A DNA stretch of 64,000 bases, taken from positions 62,001-126,000 of the forward strand of contig NZ_BJUV01000001.1 of the NCBI RefSeq assembly GCF_007988805.1, in the 5' to 3' direction. Below, in pieces: positions 8,206 through 17,197 of this stretch (positions are counted from its first letter, which is position 1; each line of letters begins with the position of its first letter). Source of the stretch: Frigoribacterium faeni (GTDB lineage Bacteria > Actinomycetota > Actinomycetes > Actinomycetales > Microbacteriaceae). The notes beneath the pieces are model-generated. The model made no database searches and was not told the DNA's origin. It saw nothing but the letters and a program-made list of their open reading frames with translations. The translations under genes were made by a program, and so were the position numbers.

Positions 8206-9023
8206 CCCGCACCGTGATCATCACCGGAGCCAGCAGCGGCATCGGTCGGGAGGCCGCGAGGGCCCTGGCGAAGGGCGGAGCCGACCTGGCGATCGTCGGC
8301 CGCAACCCCGAGAGGACGACCGCCGTCGCGGAGGAGGTCGGCGGCACCGCGTTCACGGCCGACTTCGACCGACTGGACGACGTCCGCGCGCTGGCCGAGC
8401 GCCTCCTCGACCGCTATCCGCGGATCGACGTGCTGGCCAACAACGCCGGGGGCCTCGTGAACCCCCGAGGCGTCACGGCCGACGGGCATGAGCGCATCTT
8501 CCAGTCGAACCACCTCGCCCCGTTCCTGCTGACGAGGCTCCTGCTGCCGCGCCTGGTCGAGAGCGGAGCACGCGTCGTCTCGACGGCGAGCGTCGCGAAC
8601 CTGTTCGGCCGTCTGCGCCTGGACGACCTCGACTGGTCGAAGCGCCCCTGGCTCGGCGGCTGGCGACAGTACGGCACGAGCAAGATCGAGACCATCCTGT
8701 TCATCCGTGAGCTCGCGAAGCGCACCGGACTCGAGGCGTTCTCGTTCCATCCGGGGATCGTCAAGACGAACTTCGGGGCCGACTCGCCCATGTGGCGCAT
8801 GGCCAACGTGCTGTCCAACGGTCACTACGGCATCTCCGCGGCCGCCGGTGCGCTGCCGCTCATCCAACTGGCCGGTCCGAGCACGGTCGGCGTGCCGAGC
8901 GGCACCTACTTCGACCAGCTGAAGCCGAACGGGCTGGTCGTCGGTCAGGCGAAGGACGATCACCTCGCCGAGGCCCTCTGGGATCGCAGCTCCGAGCTCG
9001 TGGGGCTTCCCGCCGAGGTCTGA
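8202..9023 (+). CDS. Short-chain dehydrogenase/reductase
   Basis: Classical SDR of 273 aa. TGASSGIG (about 7-14) binds NAD(P), NNAG (about 80-83) stabilises the fold, Ser in VSTASVAN and YGTSK supply the Ser-Tyr-Lys catalytic set. It resembles retinol dehydrogenase-like or light-dependent-reductase-like SDRs that reduce or oxidise bulky alcohols; the substrate is unknown. ATG overlaps the stop of the HEXXH gene (ATGA). Ends 22 bp from the convergent siderophore-interacting gene; no hairpin is visible in that gap. Confidence 0.85.
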   Translation: MTRTVIITGASSGIGREAARALAKGGADLAIVGRNPERTTAVAEEVGGTAFTADFDRLDDVRALAERLLDRYPRIDVLANNAGGLVNPRGVTADGHERIFQSNHLAPFLLTRLLLPRLVESGARVVSTASVANLFGRLRLDDLDWSKRPWLGGWRQYGTSKIETILFIRELAKRTGLEAFSFHPGIVKTNFGADSPMWRMANVLSNGHYGISAAAGALPLIQLAGPSTVGVPSGTYFDQLKPNGLVVGQAKDDHLAEALWDRSSELVGLPAEV

Positions 9024-9045
9024 CACGCACCGCGGGCGGGCCGGG

Positions 9046-9999
9046 CTACATCTCGGCCCGGCCCAGGCGCCAGTAGCCCATGAACGCGACCTGCCGGCGA
9101 TCGAGGCCCACCTCGCCGACCAGGAACCTCCGCAGGGCCTTGATGGCGGCGGCTTCTCCGGCGAGCCAGGCGTAGAGCTCCCCCTCGAGCGCCTCGCCGT
9201 GGCGGCGATCGCCCGGGGGGACGTCCCAGAGGATGTCGTGGTCGATGTCCACCTCGTCGAGCTCGACGCCCCGGTGCCAGGCCGCGACGTACCGGGCCGT
9301 CCAGGCGCGCACCGCGTCGACGAGCAGCCGGCCGTGCTCGGAGCCGCTCGCGGAGCGGGGCAGCCAGACGACCGAGACGCCGGCCGGCGCGACGAGGTCG
9401 AGGCGGTCGGCGGCTGTCGGGACCTCGAGGAAGACGCACCCCCTGGCGTCGTCGGGCAGGCTCTCGACGATCGAGCAGATCGCCGGGACGGCGGTCTCGT
9501 CGCCGGCGAGGAGGACCGAGGAGGCGCGCTGCGGGTTCCATTCGACCCCGCTGCCGGTCACGCCGCTGGTGGCGTCGGGGCCGATCAGCACGATCTCGTC
9601 GCCGACCGCCGCGGTCGACAGCCAGGCCGCGGCCGGACCTCCGTCGTCGTGCACGACGAAGTCGACGTCGACCTCGCAGGTGGCCGGGCGCGCGGCCCGC
9701 GCGGTGTAGGTGCGGAACGGGTTCTGCTCGTGCGCGGGAAGGGCGCGCCAGGAGGTCCACCAGTCGTCGGTGGGGAAGGTCGCGTAGCCGGTGCGCTCGA
9801 GGGGCAGCACGACCTTGATCCGCTGGTCGAGCCCGTCCGCGCCGAAGTCCGTCAGGTCGGGGCCGGTGAACGTGATGCGGACGAAGGACGGCGAGAGCGG
9901 CGTCAGCCGGGCGACCCGGACGCGGTACGGGCGGTGGGCCGGACGCGACGGCGCGGCGGCCGGTCGGTCGAGCGCTGTCGGGGACAGGGTGTCAGCCAC
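9046..9999 (-). CDS. Siderophore-interacting protein (FAD ferric-siderophore reductase)
   Basis: Full-length SIP-family flavoprotein of 317 aa (ViuB/YqjH type). The N-terminal FAD-binding barrel carries RITFTGPDL (about 41-49) and the FRTYTARAARP region that binds flavin. The C-terminal SIP domain carries LLAGDETAVPAI and DHDILWDVPPGD-type segments for NAD(P)H binding. These enzymes reduce ferric iron in imported siderophores, releasing it in the cytoplasm. GTG start at 9999 lies 3 bp downstream of the previous gene's stop, so both are expressed from the iron-box promoter. Confidence 0.85.
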   Translation of the reverse strand: MADTLSPTALDRPAAAPSRPAHRPYRVRVARLTPLSPSFVRITFTGPDLTDFGADGLDQRIKVVLPLERTGYATFPTDDWWTSWRALPAHEQNPFRTYTARAARPATCEVDVDFVVHDDGGPAAAWLSTAAVGDEIVLIGPDATSGVTGSGVEWNPQRASSVLLAGDETAVPAICSIVESLPDDARGCVFLEVPTAADRLDLVAPAGVSVVWLPRSASGSEHGRLLVDAVRAWTARYVAAWHRGVELDEVDIDHDILWDVPPGDRRHGEALEGELYAWLAGEAAAIKALRRFLVGEVGLDRRQVAFMGYWRLGRAEM

Positions 10000-10002
10000 G
10001 GA

Positions 10003-10440
10003 TCAGAGGACCGACGCCCCGTCGACGGCGTGGAAGACGCCGTGGAGGTCGTGCCGGAGGTCGTAGGCGAACGACGTCGGACCGGCGATCCAGATGACGT
10101 GCTCTCCCGCCAGGAGGGAGTCGGTGTCGACGTACATCTCGGCGAGCCAGGCGCGGACGGCGCGTTCGAGCGCCTCGCCGGGCGCGCAGGCCCGACCCGA
10201 CCCCGGCGCGCCCGATCGGCGGTCGCGGGCCAGCCAGGTGACCGAGACGCGACCGGGCGCGACGAGGGTCTCGATCTGTTCGCTGTCGTCGACCTCGACG
10301 AAGACCTGGCCCCTGGCGCAGATGGGCAGGGCGGCGAGCATGGCGCGCAGGGCGTCGACGGACGAGGCGTCGCCGGCGAACAGGACGCGCGTGGCGTCGT
10401 GCTGGAGGGGCGGGTCGCGGTATTCGAGGTACATGGCCAT
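10003..10440 (-). CDS. SIP-domain protein lacking the FAD-binding domain
   Basis: Protein of 145 aa that aligns by eye only with the C-terminal half of its neighbour: VLFAGDASSVDALRAMLAAL parallels the 'LAGDETAVPAI' strand-helix, and HVIWIAGPTSFAYDLRHDL the NAD(P)H-side end. The flavin barrel is missing, so it cannot be a complete reductase. It may bind the siderophore or NAD(P)H, or work with the downstream SIP. An ATG at 10440 is chosen because longer readings would start inside the iron operator. A TATACT -10 ends three bases before it, so the message would begin in or next to the first codons. A second in-frame ATG at 10434 is possible. Confidence 0.7.
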   Translation of the reverse strand: MAMYLEYRDPPLQHDATRVLFAGDASSVDALRAMLAALPICARGQVFVEVDDSEQIETLVAPGRVSVTWLARDRRSGAPGSGRACAPGEALERAVRAWLAEMYVDTDSLLAGEHVIWIAGPTSFAYDLRHDLHGVFHAVDGASVL

Positions 10441-10446
10441 CTCAGT

Positions 10447-10465
10447 ATAGGTAAGGCTCACCTAT
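10447..10465 (-). promoter_or_regulatory. Iron box (DtxR/IdeR operator) overlapping a -10
   Basis: A 19-bp imperfect palindrome with AGGT-x-AG-x-CT-x-ACCT at its core, 15 of 19 positions matching the DtxR/IdeR consensus TTAGGTTAGGCTAACCTAA. It overlaps the TATACT -10 (10444-10449, minus strand) of the SIP pair. An iron-loaded repressor bound here would block transcription, giving induction under iron starvation. Confidence 0.85.
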
Positions 10466-10760
10466 CCCGATAGGCGCCCGACGCTTTCCCAGGCGATCGA
10501 TCGCACCGAGGGCGCGCCGTCCGTCACGGGACCTCGGGTTCGAGGGCGGGAGGCCGCCCGGATGGTAAGTTCTGACGCGTCCGCGGATCCGGCAGCGACC
10601 CGCGGCGAGGGGCCGCGCCGTGTCCGACAGCACCACGGTGGCGGATCGTGACGACCGGTTCGGCAGCGACCGGAGATCCCCCGAAGAACCGCCGACTCCC
10701 CGTGTCGGCATCCCCCGCCGTGGCGACGTCGCCACGGCCCTCTCCGGAAGGCCTCTCCAG
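10466..10760. other. Intergenic region between SIP pair and peptide importer
   Basis: About 295 bp. On the plus strand a TAAGTT -10-like box lies at 10566-10571. An alternative GTG start for the importer's binding protein lies at 10620, with GAGGGG just upstream. No RNA structure or small gene is apparent. Confidence 0.4.
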
Positions 10761-12275
10761 GTGCGCACCCTCCCCCTCCTCGCCGCCGTCGCCGCGCTCG
10801 TCCTCGTCACCGCCGGCTGCACGTCGAGCGACTCGTCCGACACGACCGGCACCCCCGACGCGGATGCGACGGTCACCGTCGGGCTCGTCCTCGAACCCAC
10901 CGACCTCGACATCCGCCGGACCGCCGGCATCGCGCTCGACCAGGTGCTGATCGACAACGTGTACCAGGGTCTCGTCGGCCGCACGCAGGACAACGAGATC
11001 GTCGACGTCCTCGCCGCGAGCCACACCGTCAGCTCCGACGGCCTCACCTACACGTTCACCCTGGCCGACGGCGTCACGTTCCACGACGGTGCGGCCCTGA
11101 CCGCCGACGACGTCGTGTGGTCGCTGCAGCAGGTCGCCGACGACGACACCCTCGCGAACCACTCCGACCTCGCCGCCGTCGACACGATCTCGTCGCCCGA
11201 CCCGAGCACGGTCGTCCTCACGCTCTCGCAGCCGGACTCGGCGCTGCTGTTCGCCCTCACCGGACGGGCCGGCCTCGTCCTCCAGGAGGACGCCGACAAC
11301 GACCTGTCGACGAGCGCGAACGGGACGGGCCCCTTCACCCTGGCGAGCTGGACCCAGGGCGACAACCTGCAGCTGAGCCGTTACGACGACTACTGGGGCT
11401 CGCCCGCATCCGTCGCCGGCGTCGTGTTCCGGTACATCCCCGACGCCTCCGCCCGGATGAACGCGTCGATCTCGGGCGACATCGACGTCCAGACGGCCGT
11501 CGACGCCACCCTGCGGAGCCAGCTCGACGGCGTCGACGGGATCACCGTCGACGAGGGCAGGACCACCGACAAGTACACGCTCGCCTTCAACAACGCCGTC
11601 GCCCCCTTCACCGACCCCCGGGTGCGGAAGGCGATCCGGCTCGCCGTCGACAACGACGCGCTGATCACGGCGACGGGCGGCTCCGCCGTCGACCAGGGCG
11701 GACCGATCCCCGAACTCGACCCCGGCTACGCCGACCTCACCTCCGTCGACGCCTACGACCCGGACGCCGCGCGCGAACTGCTCGACGAGGCGGGCCAGAG
11801 CGACCTCGACCTGACCCTCGAGTACGCGAACGTCTACCCCGCGGCGATCGGAGACGTGCTGACCACGCAGCTGGCCGCCGTCGGCATCACGCTCACCGTC
11901 GAGCAGGTCGACTTCTCGACCTGGCTGAGCGACGTCTTCGTGGCCCCGTCCGACGGTTCGACCCGCGACTTCCAGCTCAGCATGGTGAACCACGCCGAGA
12001 CCCACGACTTCGGCAACTGGGCGAACCCCGACTACTACTGGGGCTACGACTCCCCCGACGTCCAGGCCCTCTACGCCGACTCGCTCGCGGCCACGGACCC
12101 CGCCGAGGCCGCCGCCGATCTGGCCGAGGCGGCCGAGATCGTCTCGGAGGACGCGCCGGCCGAATGGCTCTACACCTCGACGACGCTGACGGCCGTCCGC
12201 GACGGGGTGACCGGGTTCCCGACCTCGTCGACGACCACCCGACTCGACCTCTCGAGCCTGGCCGCGACGGAGTGA
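10761..12275 (+). CDS. ABC importer substrate-binding lipoprotein, family 5 (peptide/nickel)
   Basis: Extracellular binding lipoprotein of 504 aa. The lipobox VTAGC ends a short signal peptide, with the anchored Cys at about residue 20. The body has the family 5 landmarks: DNVYQGLVG, ADGVTFHDGAALTADDVVWS and a hinge with YDPDAARELLDEAG. Substrates of the family are peptides, nickel-metallophores or opines. GTG at 10761 is chosen because it places the signal peptide at the N-terminus and has GGAAGG nine bases upstream. A GTG at 10620 also has a ribosome binding site and would add 47 Pro/Arg-rich residues. It is the first of five overlapping genes of one complete importer. Confidence 0.9.
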   Translation: MRTLPLLAAVAALVLVTAGCTSSDSSDTTGTPDADATVTVGLVLEPTDLDIRRTAGIALDQVLIDNVYQGLVGRTQDNEIVDVLAASHTVSSDGLTYTFTLADGVTFHDGAALTADDVVWSLQQVADDDTLANHSDLAAVDTISSPDPSTVVLTLSQPDSALLFALTGRAGLVLQEDADNDLSTSANGTGPFTLASWTQGDNLQLSRYDDYWGSPASVAGVVFRYIPDASARMNASISGDIDVQTAVDATLRSQLDGVDGITVDEGRTTDKYTLAFNNAVAPFTDPRVRKAIRLAVDNDALITATGGSAVDQGGPIPELDPGYADLTSVDAYDPDAARELLDEAGQSDLDLTLEYANVYPAAIGDVLTTQLAAVGITLTVEQVDFSTWLSDVFVAPSDGSTRDFQLSMVNHAETHDFGNWANPDYYWGYDSPDVQALYADSLAATDPAEAAADLAEAAEIVSEDAPAEWLYTSTTLTAVRDGVTGFPTSSTTTRLDLSSLAATE

Positions 12276-13225
12276 TCCGTTTCGTCGCGGGGCGGTTCCT
12301 CCTCTTCGCCCTCGGTCTGGTCGTCGCGAGCGTCCTGATCTTCGCGACGCTGCGCCTCCTCCCCGGCGATGTCGCGCAGGTGATCGCGGGGACGACCGGC
12401 TCACCCGCCCAGGTCGCCGCCCTCCGCTCCGAGCTCGGTCTCGATCGGCCGGTGGCGGCGCAGTACCTCGACTGGGTCGGCGGGCTGCTGCGCCTCGACC
12501 TCGGACGATCGCTGGTCACCGGCACGCCCGTGATCGACGAGATCGCCGAGAAGCTCACCGTCACGCTGCCCCTGGCCGGACTGTCGCTCGTCGTCGGCCT
12601 CCTGGTCGGCGTGCCGCTCGGCGTGCTGTCGGCCCTCCGCCGCCGCCGCCCGCTCGGCGTGGGGGTCGGCGTCGGCGCTCAGGTCCTGGCGGCCGTCCCG
12701 GCCGTCTGGGCCGGCATGCTGCTCATCGCCCTCTTCGCGGTGACCCTCGGCTGGCTGCCCACGCAGGGGTTCCCGATCGACGGATGGGGCGACCCGGCCG
12801 CCGCTCTGAGGTCGCTCGTCCTGCCCGCCGTGACCATCGGCGTCGTCGAAGGCGCCGTCCTGCTCCGCTTCACCCGCTCGGCCGCGCTCGGCGCGCTCGG
12901 GGCCGACTACGTCCGCGCCGCGGCCGCCAAGGGCATGACCCTCGACCGCGCCCTCGTGCGCCACGGGCTGCCCAACGTCATGCTGAGCGTCGTGAGCGTG
13001 CTCGGCATCCAGATCGCGGGGCTCGTCGTGGGCGCCGTCCTCGTCGAGCAGCTCTTCACCCTGCCGGGCGTCGGCCGCATGCTCGTCGCCGACGTCGGCC
13101 GCCGCGACCTCACGAAGGTCCAGGGCGAGCTGATGACGCTGACCGCGATCGTGCTCCTCGTGGGCTTCGTCGTCGACGTCGTCCACCGCCTCGTCGATCC
13201 TCGACTCCGGGAGCGCGGCGAATGA
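12272..13225 (+). CDS. ABC importer permease (DppB/OppB type)
   Basis: Integral membrane permease of 317 aa with six helices. The N-terminal FRLLPGD-type loop (here LRLLPGDVAQVIAGT) and the periplasmic ELGLDRPVAAQYLDW segment are typical of OppB/DppB. The cytoplasmic EAA loop that docks on the ATPase is in the region ADYVRAAAAKGMTLDRAL. GTG start overlaps the binding-protein stop (GTGA). It pairs with the next gene to form the transmembrane channel. Confidence 0.92.
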   Translation: MIRFVAGRFLLFALGLVVASVLIFATLRLLPGDVAQVIAGTTGSPAQVAALRSELGLDRPVAAQYLDWVGGLLRLDLGRSLVTGTPVIDEIAEKLTVTLPLAGLSLVVGLLVGVPLGVLSALRRRRPLGVGVGVGAQVLAAVPAVWAGMLLIALFAVTLGWLPTQGFPIDGWGDPAAALRSLVLPAVTIGVVEGAVLLRFTRSAALGALGADYVRAAAAKGMTLDRALVRHGLPNVMLSVVSVLGIQIAGLVVGAVLVEQLFTLPGVGRMLVADVGRRDLTKVQGELMTLTAIVLLVGFVVDVVHRLVDPRLRERGE

Positions 13226-14133
13226 GGCGCGGGTCGTGGTTCCGCGCCCTCGTCGCGAGCCCGCAGGGGGCCTTCGGCGTCGGATGGCTCGCCCTCGTCG
13301 TCGCGGTGGCCGTGGTCAGCCGCTTCTGGACGCCCCTCGATCCGTTCGCGACCGACCCCTACACCGCCTGGGCGCCTCCCTCGCCCGCCCACCTCTTCGG
13401 CACGGACTCGGTCGGGCGCGACATCTTCAGCTACGTGGCCGCCGGCTCGGCGACGACCGTCGTCGTCGCGCTCTGCGCCGGCGTCGTCGCGCTCGTGGTC
13501 GGCGTGAGCCTGTCGGCCCTCGGTTCGCTCACCTCGCGGTGGGTGCGCGAGTCGGTCTCGGTGCTGATCGACATCCTCATCGCGTTCCCCACCGTGCTGA
13601 TCGCGATGGCCCTGGCCGCCGCCTTCGGCGGCTCGCTCGCCGTCGTCGTCGTCGCGGCGGGCACCGGCTACGGGGTGAACATGGCGAGGGTCTCCCGCGC
13701 CGAGATCCGCCGGGTCGGCCGCGAGGACTACGTGCTCGCCGCCCGTGCGGCGGGCGTCGGCTCGATCGAGGTGCTCCGCCGCCACCTGCTGCCCAACGTG
13801 GCTCCCGTCTTCGCCGTGCAGCTCTCGCTCGCCATGGCGACCTCCCTCCTGGCCGAGGCGGGGCTCTCGTTCCTCGGGTACGGGGCGTCGGCCGAGACGG
13901 CGTCGTGGGGGCGCCTGCTCAGCGACCTGCAGAAGTTCATCGGCGTCCACCCGTGGACGGTCGTCTGGCCGGGGGCCGCCATCACGCTGACCGTGCTGGC
14001 GTTCAACCTGCTGGGCGACGCCGTGCGCGACGCGGGCGACCCCCGGCTCCGGCGACGCCCCCGACGTCCCTCGCCGGCCGCACCGACGGCGACGGCGGGC
14101 ACCGACACCGACCGGCCGGGGGTCGTCTCATGA
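13222..14133 (+). CDS. ABC importer permease (DppC/OppC type)
   Basis: Second permease subunit, 303 aa. The segment PSPAHLFGTDSVGRDIFS is the hallmark DppC/OppC periplasmic loop, and REDYVLAARAAGVGSIEVL is the EAA loop. ATG overlaps the dppB-type stop. The first bases of the gene (13224-13236, GAGGCGCGGGTCG) equal 13 bases of the dispersed 17-bp repeat in reverse orientation. The C-terminal tail is Arg/Pro/Thr-rich and not conserved in the family. Confidence 0.92.
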   Translation: MRRGSWFRALVASPQGAFGVGWLALVVAVAVVSRFWTPLDPFATDPYTAWAPPSPAHLFGTDSVGRDIFSYVAAGSATTVVVALCAGVVALVVGVSLSALGSLTSRWVRESVSVLIDILIAFPTVLIAMALAAAFGGSLAVVVVAAGTGYGVNMARVSRAEIRRVGREDYVLAARAAGVGSIEVLRRHLLPNVAPVFAVQLSLAMATSLLAEAGLSFLGYGASAETASWGRLLSDLQKFIGVHPWTVVWPGAAITLTVLAFNLLGDAVRDAGDPRLRRRPRRPSPAAPTATAGTDTDRPGVVS

Positions 14134-14909
14134 GTCTCGAGATCACGGACCTCCGGATCGAGGTCGACGGGCGACGCGTCGTCGACGGCGTCTCGCTCTC
14201 GGTCGCCGACGGCGCCCGGGTCGGACTGATCGGCGAGTCCGGATCGGGCAAGTCGATGACCCTGCTCGCCGTGCTGGGTCTCCTGCCCGAGTCGGCCACC
14301 GTGAGCGGCAGCGTGCTGCTCGACGGAAGGGAGCTCGTGGGCCTCGGCGAACGGGAGCTCGCGCCGTTGCGCGGCGCCTCGGTGGGCGCCGTCTTCCAGG
14401 ATCCGCGCTCCTCGCTCGACCCGCTGCGCACCATCGGCCGCCAGATCGCCGAGCCCCTGCGACTGCACGGCGCCATCACCCGACGCGAGGCGCGCCGGCG
14501 AGCCGTCGACGCGGCGGCCGAGGTCGGCCTGCCCGACCCCGAGACGCTCGTCGACCGCTACCCGCACCAGCTGTCGGGCGGTCAGCGCCAACGCGTCGTC
14601 ATCGCGACGGCGCTCATCGCCGGGCCCCGCCTCCTCCTGGCCGACGAGCCGACCACGGCGCTCGACGTGACCACGCAGGCCGAGGTGCTCGACCTGTTCC
14701 AGCGGCTCGTCGACGAACGCGGCGCCTCGCTCCTGTTCGTCACCCACGACCTCGCCGTCCTCCGGCGCGTCACCGACAGCGCGTCGGTGCTGTCGCACGG
14801 TCGCGTCGTCGAGCACGGGCCCGTCGAGTCCCTGCTGACCGCGCCGCGGCACGCCGTGACCCGCGGCCTGGTCGAGGCCACCCGCGCGACCACCTGGAGG
14901 GCGACGTGA
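14130..14909 (+). CDS. ABC importer ATPase (DppD type)
   Basis: ATP-binding subunit of 259 aa. Walker A GESGSGKS (about 36-43), Q-loop FQDPRSSLDP, signature LSGGQRQR, Walker B LLLADEP and switch His in VTHDL are all present. The usual C-terminal oligopeptide-transporter extension is short. Overlaps the permease stop (ATGA) and the next ATPase (GTGA). Couples ATP hydrolysis to transport with its partner. Confidence 0.92.
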   Translation: MSLEITDLRIEVDGRRVVDGVSLSVADGARVGLIGESGSGKSMTLLAVLGLLPESATVSGSVLLDGRELVGLGERELAPLRGASVGAVFQDPRSSLDPLRTIGRQIAEPLRLHGAITRREARRRAVDAAAEVGLPDPETLVDRYPHQLSGGQRQRVVIATALIAGPRLLLADEPTTALDVTTQAEVLDLFQRLVDERGASLLFVTHDLAVLRRVTDSASVLSHGRVVEHGPVESLLTAPRHAVTRGLVEATRATTWRAT

Positions 14910-15718
14910 ACGCCGACGACACGACCCGCGCCTCCTCGGCACCCCTGCTGAGCGGACGAGGCCTCGGCCGGACGTTCCGCCTGCCCCGCTCGTCGCCGTT
15001 CCAGCCCGGACCGGTCCGGCACGCCCTGGTCGACGCCGACCTCGACGTCGCCGCCGGCGAGAGCGTCGCCCTGATCGGCGAGTCGGGCAGCGGCAAGAGC
15101 ACGCTGGTGCGCCTGCTCCTCGCCCTCGACGCGCCCACCACGGGCGAGGTGGTCTTCGACGGACGCGCCGTCCGCCCGGGCAGGGCCGCCGACCTGCGCT
15201 GGTTCCGCCGCGACACGGGCGTGGTGCTGCAGGACCCGTACAGCTCCCTCGACCCGCGGATGCGGGTGCGCGACACGGTCGCCGAACCGCTGCGCGCGCT
15301 GCGGATCCCCGGCGACCACCGCGCCCTCGTCGACGAGGTGCTCGAGCGCGTCGGCCTCTCGCGGGACGACGCCGACGGCTACCCGCACGAGTTCAGCGGC
15401 GGCCAGCGTCAGCGCATCGCCCTCGCCCGAGCGGTGGTGCACCGCCCGCGCCTGCTGGTCGGCGACGAGCCGATGAGCGCCCTCGACGTGACCGTGCGCG
15501 CCCAGATCCTCGGCCTGCTGCGCGAGCTGCGCGACGATCTCGGCCTCGCCCTGCTGACCGTGTCGCACGACATCGGTCTCGTGCAGCATCTGGCCGATCG
15601 CGTGGCCGTGCTGCACGACGGGCGCATCGTCGAGGAGGGCCCGGTCCGGTCGGTGCTCCGGCATCCGCAGCACGCCTACACGCGGTCGCTCGTCGCCTCG
15701 GTTCCGACGCTCGACTGA
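14906..15718 (+). CDS. ABC importer ATPase (DppF type)
   Basis: Second ATP-binding subunit, 270 aa. Walker A GESGSGKST, Q-loop LQDPYSSLDPRMRV, signature FSGGQRQR and Walker B LLVGDEP are present. The N-terminus contains a copy of the dispersed repeat, read in frame as Thr-Arg-Ala-Ser-Ser at residues 7-11. This extension sits before the first conserved strand, so it should not disturb the fold. Last gene of the importer; it ends 7 bp before the convergent amidase gene, with no terminator hairpin between. Confidence 0.92.
   Translation: MNADDTTRASSAPLLSGRGLGRTFRLPRSSPFQPGPVRHALVDADLDVAAGESVALIGESGSGKSTLVRLLLALDAPTTGEVVFDGRAVRPGRAADLRWFRRDTGVVLQDPYSSLDPRMRVRDTVAEPLRALRIPGDHRALVDEVLERVGLSRDDADGYPHEFSGGQRQRIALARAVVHRPRLLVGDEPMSALDVTVRAQILGLLRELRDDLGLALLTVSHDIGLVQHLADRVAVLHDGRIVEEGPVRSVLRHPQHAYTRSLVASVPTLD
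14923..14939. repeat. Dispersed 17-bp repeat, copy 2 (coding)
   Basis: Exact GACCCGCGCCTCCTCGG inside the start of the DppF-type ATPase gene, translated as D/T-T-R-A-S-S. Confidence 0.8.
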
Positions 15719-15725
15719 CGCGCGG

Positions 15726-17150
15726 TCACCAGACGGGAGGGTGCCTCCGCTGCCAGCGCAGGCGCCGCTCGAGCTGCGCGCCGATCGCGAGCAGGACGTC
15801 CTCCCGCCCGGGGCGTCCGATCAGCTGCACGCCGACCGGCTGCCCGTCGACCTCGCCGACCGGCAGGGTGATCGCCGGCAGGCCGGCGACGTTGACGAAC
15901 GACGTGAACGGCGAGTAGAGGCACTGCTGCTCGAAGTTCCGCTCGGCGTCGACGGCGTCGTACCAGCCCACCGGTCGCGGCAGCATGGCCAGGGTCGGGG
16001 TGAGCACCGCGTCGAACGGGGCGAAGCGCTCGACGACCATCCGCTCGAAGCCGGCGAGACCGGTCAGGGCGGCGCCGAGCTGACGGGCCGGGACCTCGCG
16101 GCCGCGCTCGACCAGCCACCGGGTGATCGGTTCGAGCAGCGCGAGCTCGTCCTCGGTGTCGGCGGGGATGCCCGCGGCTCCGGCCTGCCAGATGGTGCGG
16201 AACAGGTCGGGGTAGTCCGACGCCGGCATCGACGTCTCGTCGACGCCGTGACCCATCGTCGCGAGCATGTCGGCGGTGTCGGTCAGCACGCCGAGGAGGC
16301 GCGGGTCGACCCGGACGTCGAAGGCGTCGTCCCACGGGCTCGTCGTCATCACCGCGAGCTGAAACCGACCCTCGCCCCGGACGGCCGTGCCGAGGTAGGC
16401 GCCGTCGGGCGACGGCGGGGCCCAGAGCGCCTGGTGGTGCCGGGGAGGCCGCCCGTCGGGCGACACCAGGGCGTCGAGCAGCAGGGCGGCGTCGGCCACC
16501 GACCGAGCTATCGGACCGCCCACCGGCAGACCCGCGAGGCTGGACAGCCCCGACTGCGCGGGCACGCGACCACGGGACGGCTTGAGGCCGACCAGCCCGG
16601 TCGCGGCCGCCGGGATGCGGATGCTGCCTCCCCCGTCGGATCCGGGCGCGAACGGCAGGAGACCGGCCGCGACGGCGGCCGCGGCCCCGCCGCTGGAGCC
16701 GCCCGCACCGGTGTCCGGTCGCCAGGGATTGCGCGTCGGCGGACCGATCAGCGTCTCGGTGTAGGCGGTGAGACCGTACTCGGGCGTGGCGGTCTTGCCG
16801 AGGCTGACGGCCCCCGCCTCGTCGACGGCGTCGACGATCTCCGACGAGGCGGCCGCGACGCGCCCTCGCGAGAGTCTCGACCCCGACCAGGTGGCGACGC
16901 CCGCCCGGTCGCCGAGGTCCTTGTCGGCCAACGGCAGCCCCCAGAGCGGCGCCGGGGAGGAGCCGCCCGCCGTGAGCTCCGCCGCCCGCTCCCGGGCCGC
17001 GTCGGCGGTGACCGTGACGAACGCCCCGATGTCGCCGTCGAGCCGCTCGATGCGGTCGAGGTAGTGCCGGGTCAGCTCGAGCGGCGAGACCTCGCCGCGA
17101 CGCAGCCAGTCCCACTGCTCGTGAGCGGTCAGGTGGTGAAGTTCGAACAC
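15726..17150 (-). CDS. Amidase signature family enzyme
   Basis: Amidase of 474 aa, full length. The Ser-cisSer-Lys triad is visible: Lys in LADKDLGD (about 92-100), the Ser pair in GGSSGGAAAAVAAG, and the nucleophile region GSDGGGSIRIPA. The family hydrolyses carboxamides such as aryl or aliphatic amides, or the glutamine of amidotransferase complexes; the missing GatB/GatC context argues against GatA. It faces the peptide importer, so it could process an imported amide, but this is inference. GTG start at 17150; a TAGGCT -10 (17157-17162, minus strand) ends six bases upstream, so it is probably leaderless. Confidence 0.88.
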   Translation of the reverse strand: MFELHHLTAHEQWDWLRRGEVSPLELTRHYLDRIERLDGDIGAFVTVTADAARERAAELTAGGSSPAPLWGLPLADKDLGDRAGVATWSGSRLSRGRVAAASSEIVDAVDEAGAVSLGKTATPEYGLTAYTETLIGPPTRNPWRPDTGAGGSSGGAAAAVAAGLLPFAPGSDGGGSIRIPAAATGLVGLKPSRGRVPAQSGLSSLAGLPVGGPIARSVADAALLLDALVSPDGRPPRHHQALWAPPSPDGAYLGTAVRGEGRFQLAVMTTSPWDDAFDVRVDPRLLGVLTDTADMLATMGHGVDETSMPASDYPDLFRTIWQAGAAGIPADTEDELALLEPITRWLVERGREVPARQLGAALTGLAGFERMVVERFAPFDAVLTPTLAMLPRPVGWYDAVDAERNFEQQCLYSPFTSFVNVAGLPAITLPVGEVDGQPVGVQLIGRPGREDVLLAIGAQLERRLRWQRRHPPVW

Positions 17151-17191
17151 CCGTCGAGCCTAGGCCGCGAGACGTTCCGGCCGTTTTCTGG

Positions 17192-17197
17192 TACGTT
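17192..17197 (+). promoter_or_regulatory. -10 box (TACGTT) of the SMR/TetR pair
   Basis: TACGTT 70 bases before the SMR start. The 117-bp gap to the divergent amidase gene would hold the TetR operator, but no convincing long palindrome stands out. Confidence 0.35.

Noticed and set aside
10459-10461. Upstream ATG for the small SIP gene at 10461
   Set aside because: It would place the start codon inside the iron operator and upstream of the -10 box.
15726-17150. Amidase as GatA of the Glu-tRNA amidotransferase
   Set aside because: There is no gatB or gatC nearby, and the sequence between motifs is that of a stand-alone amidase.
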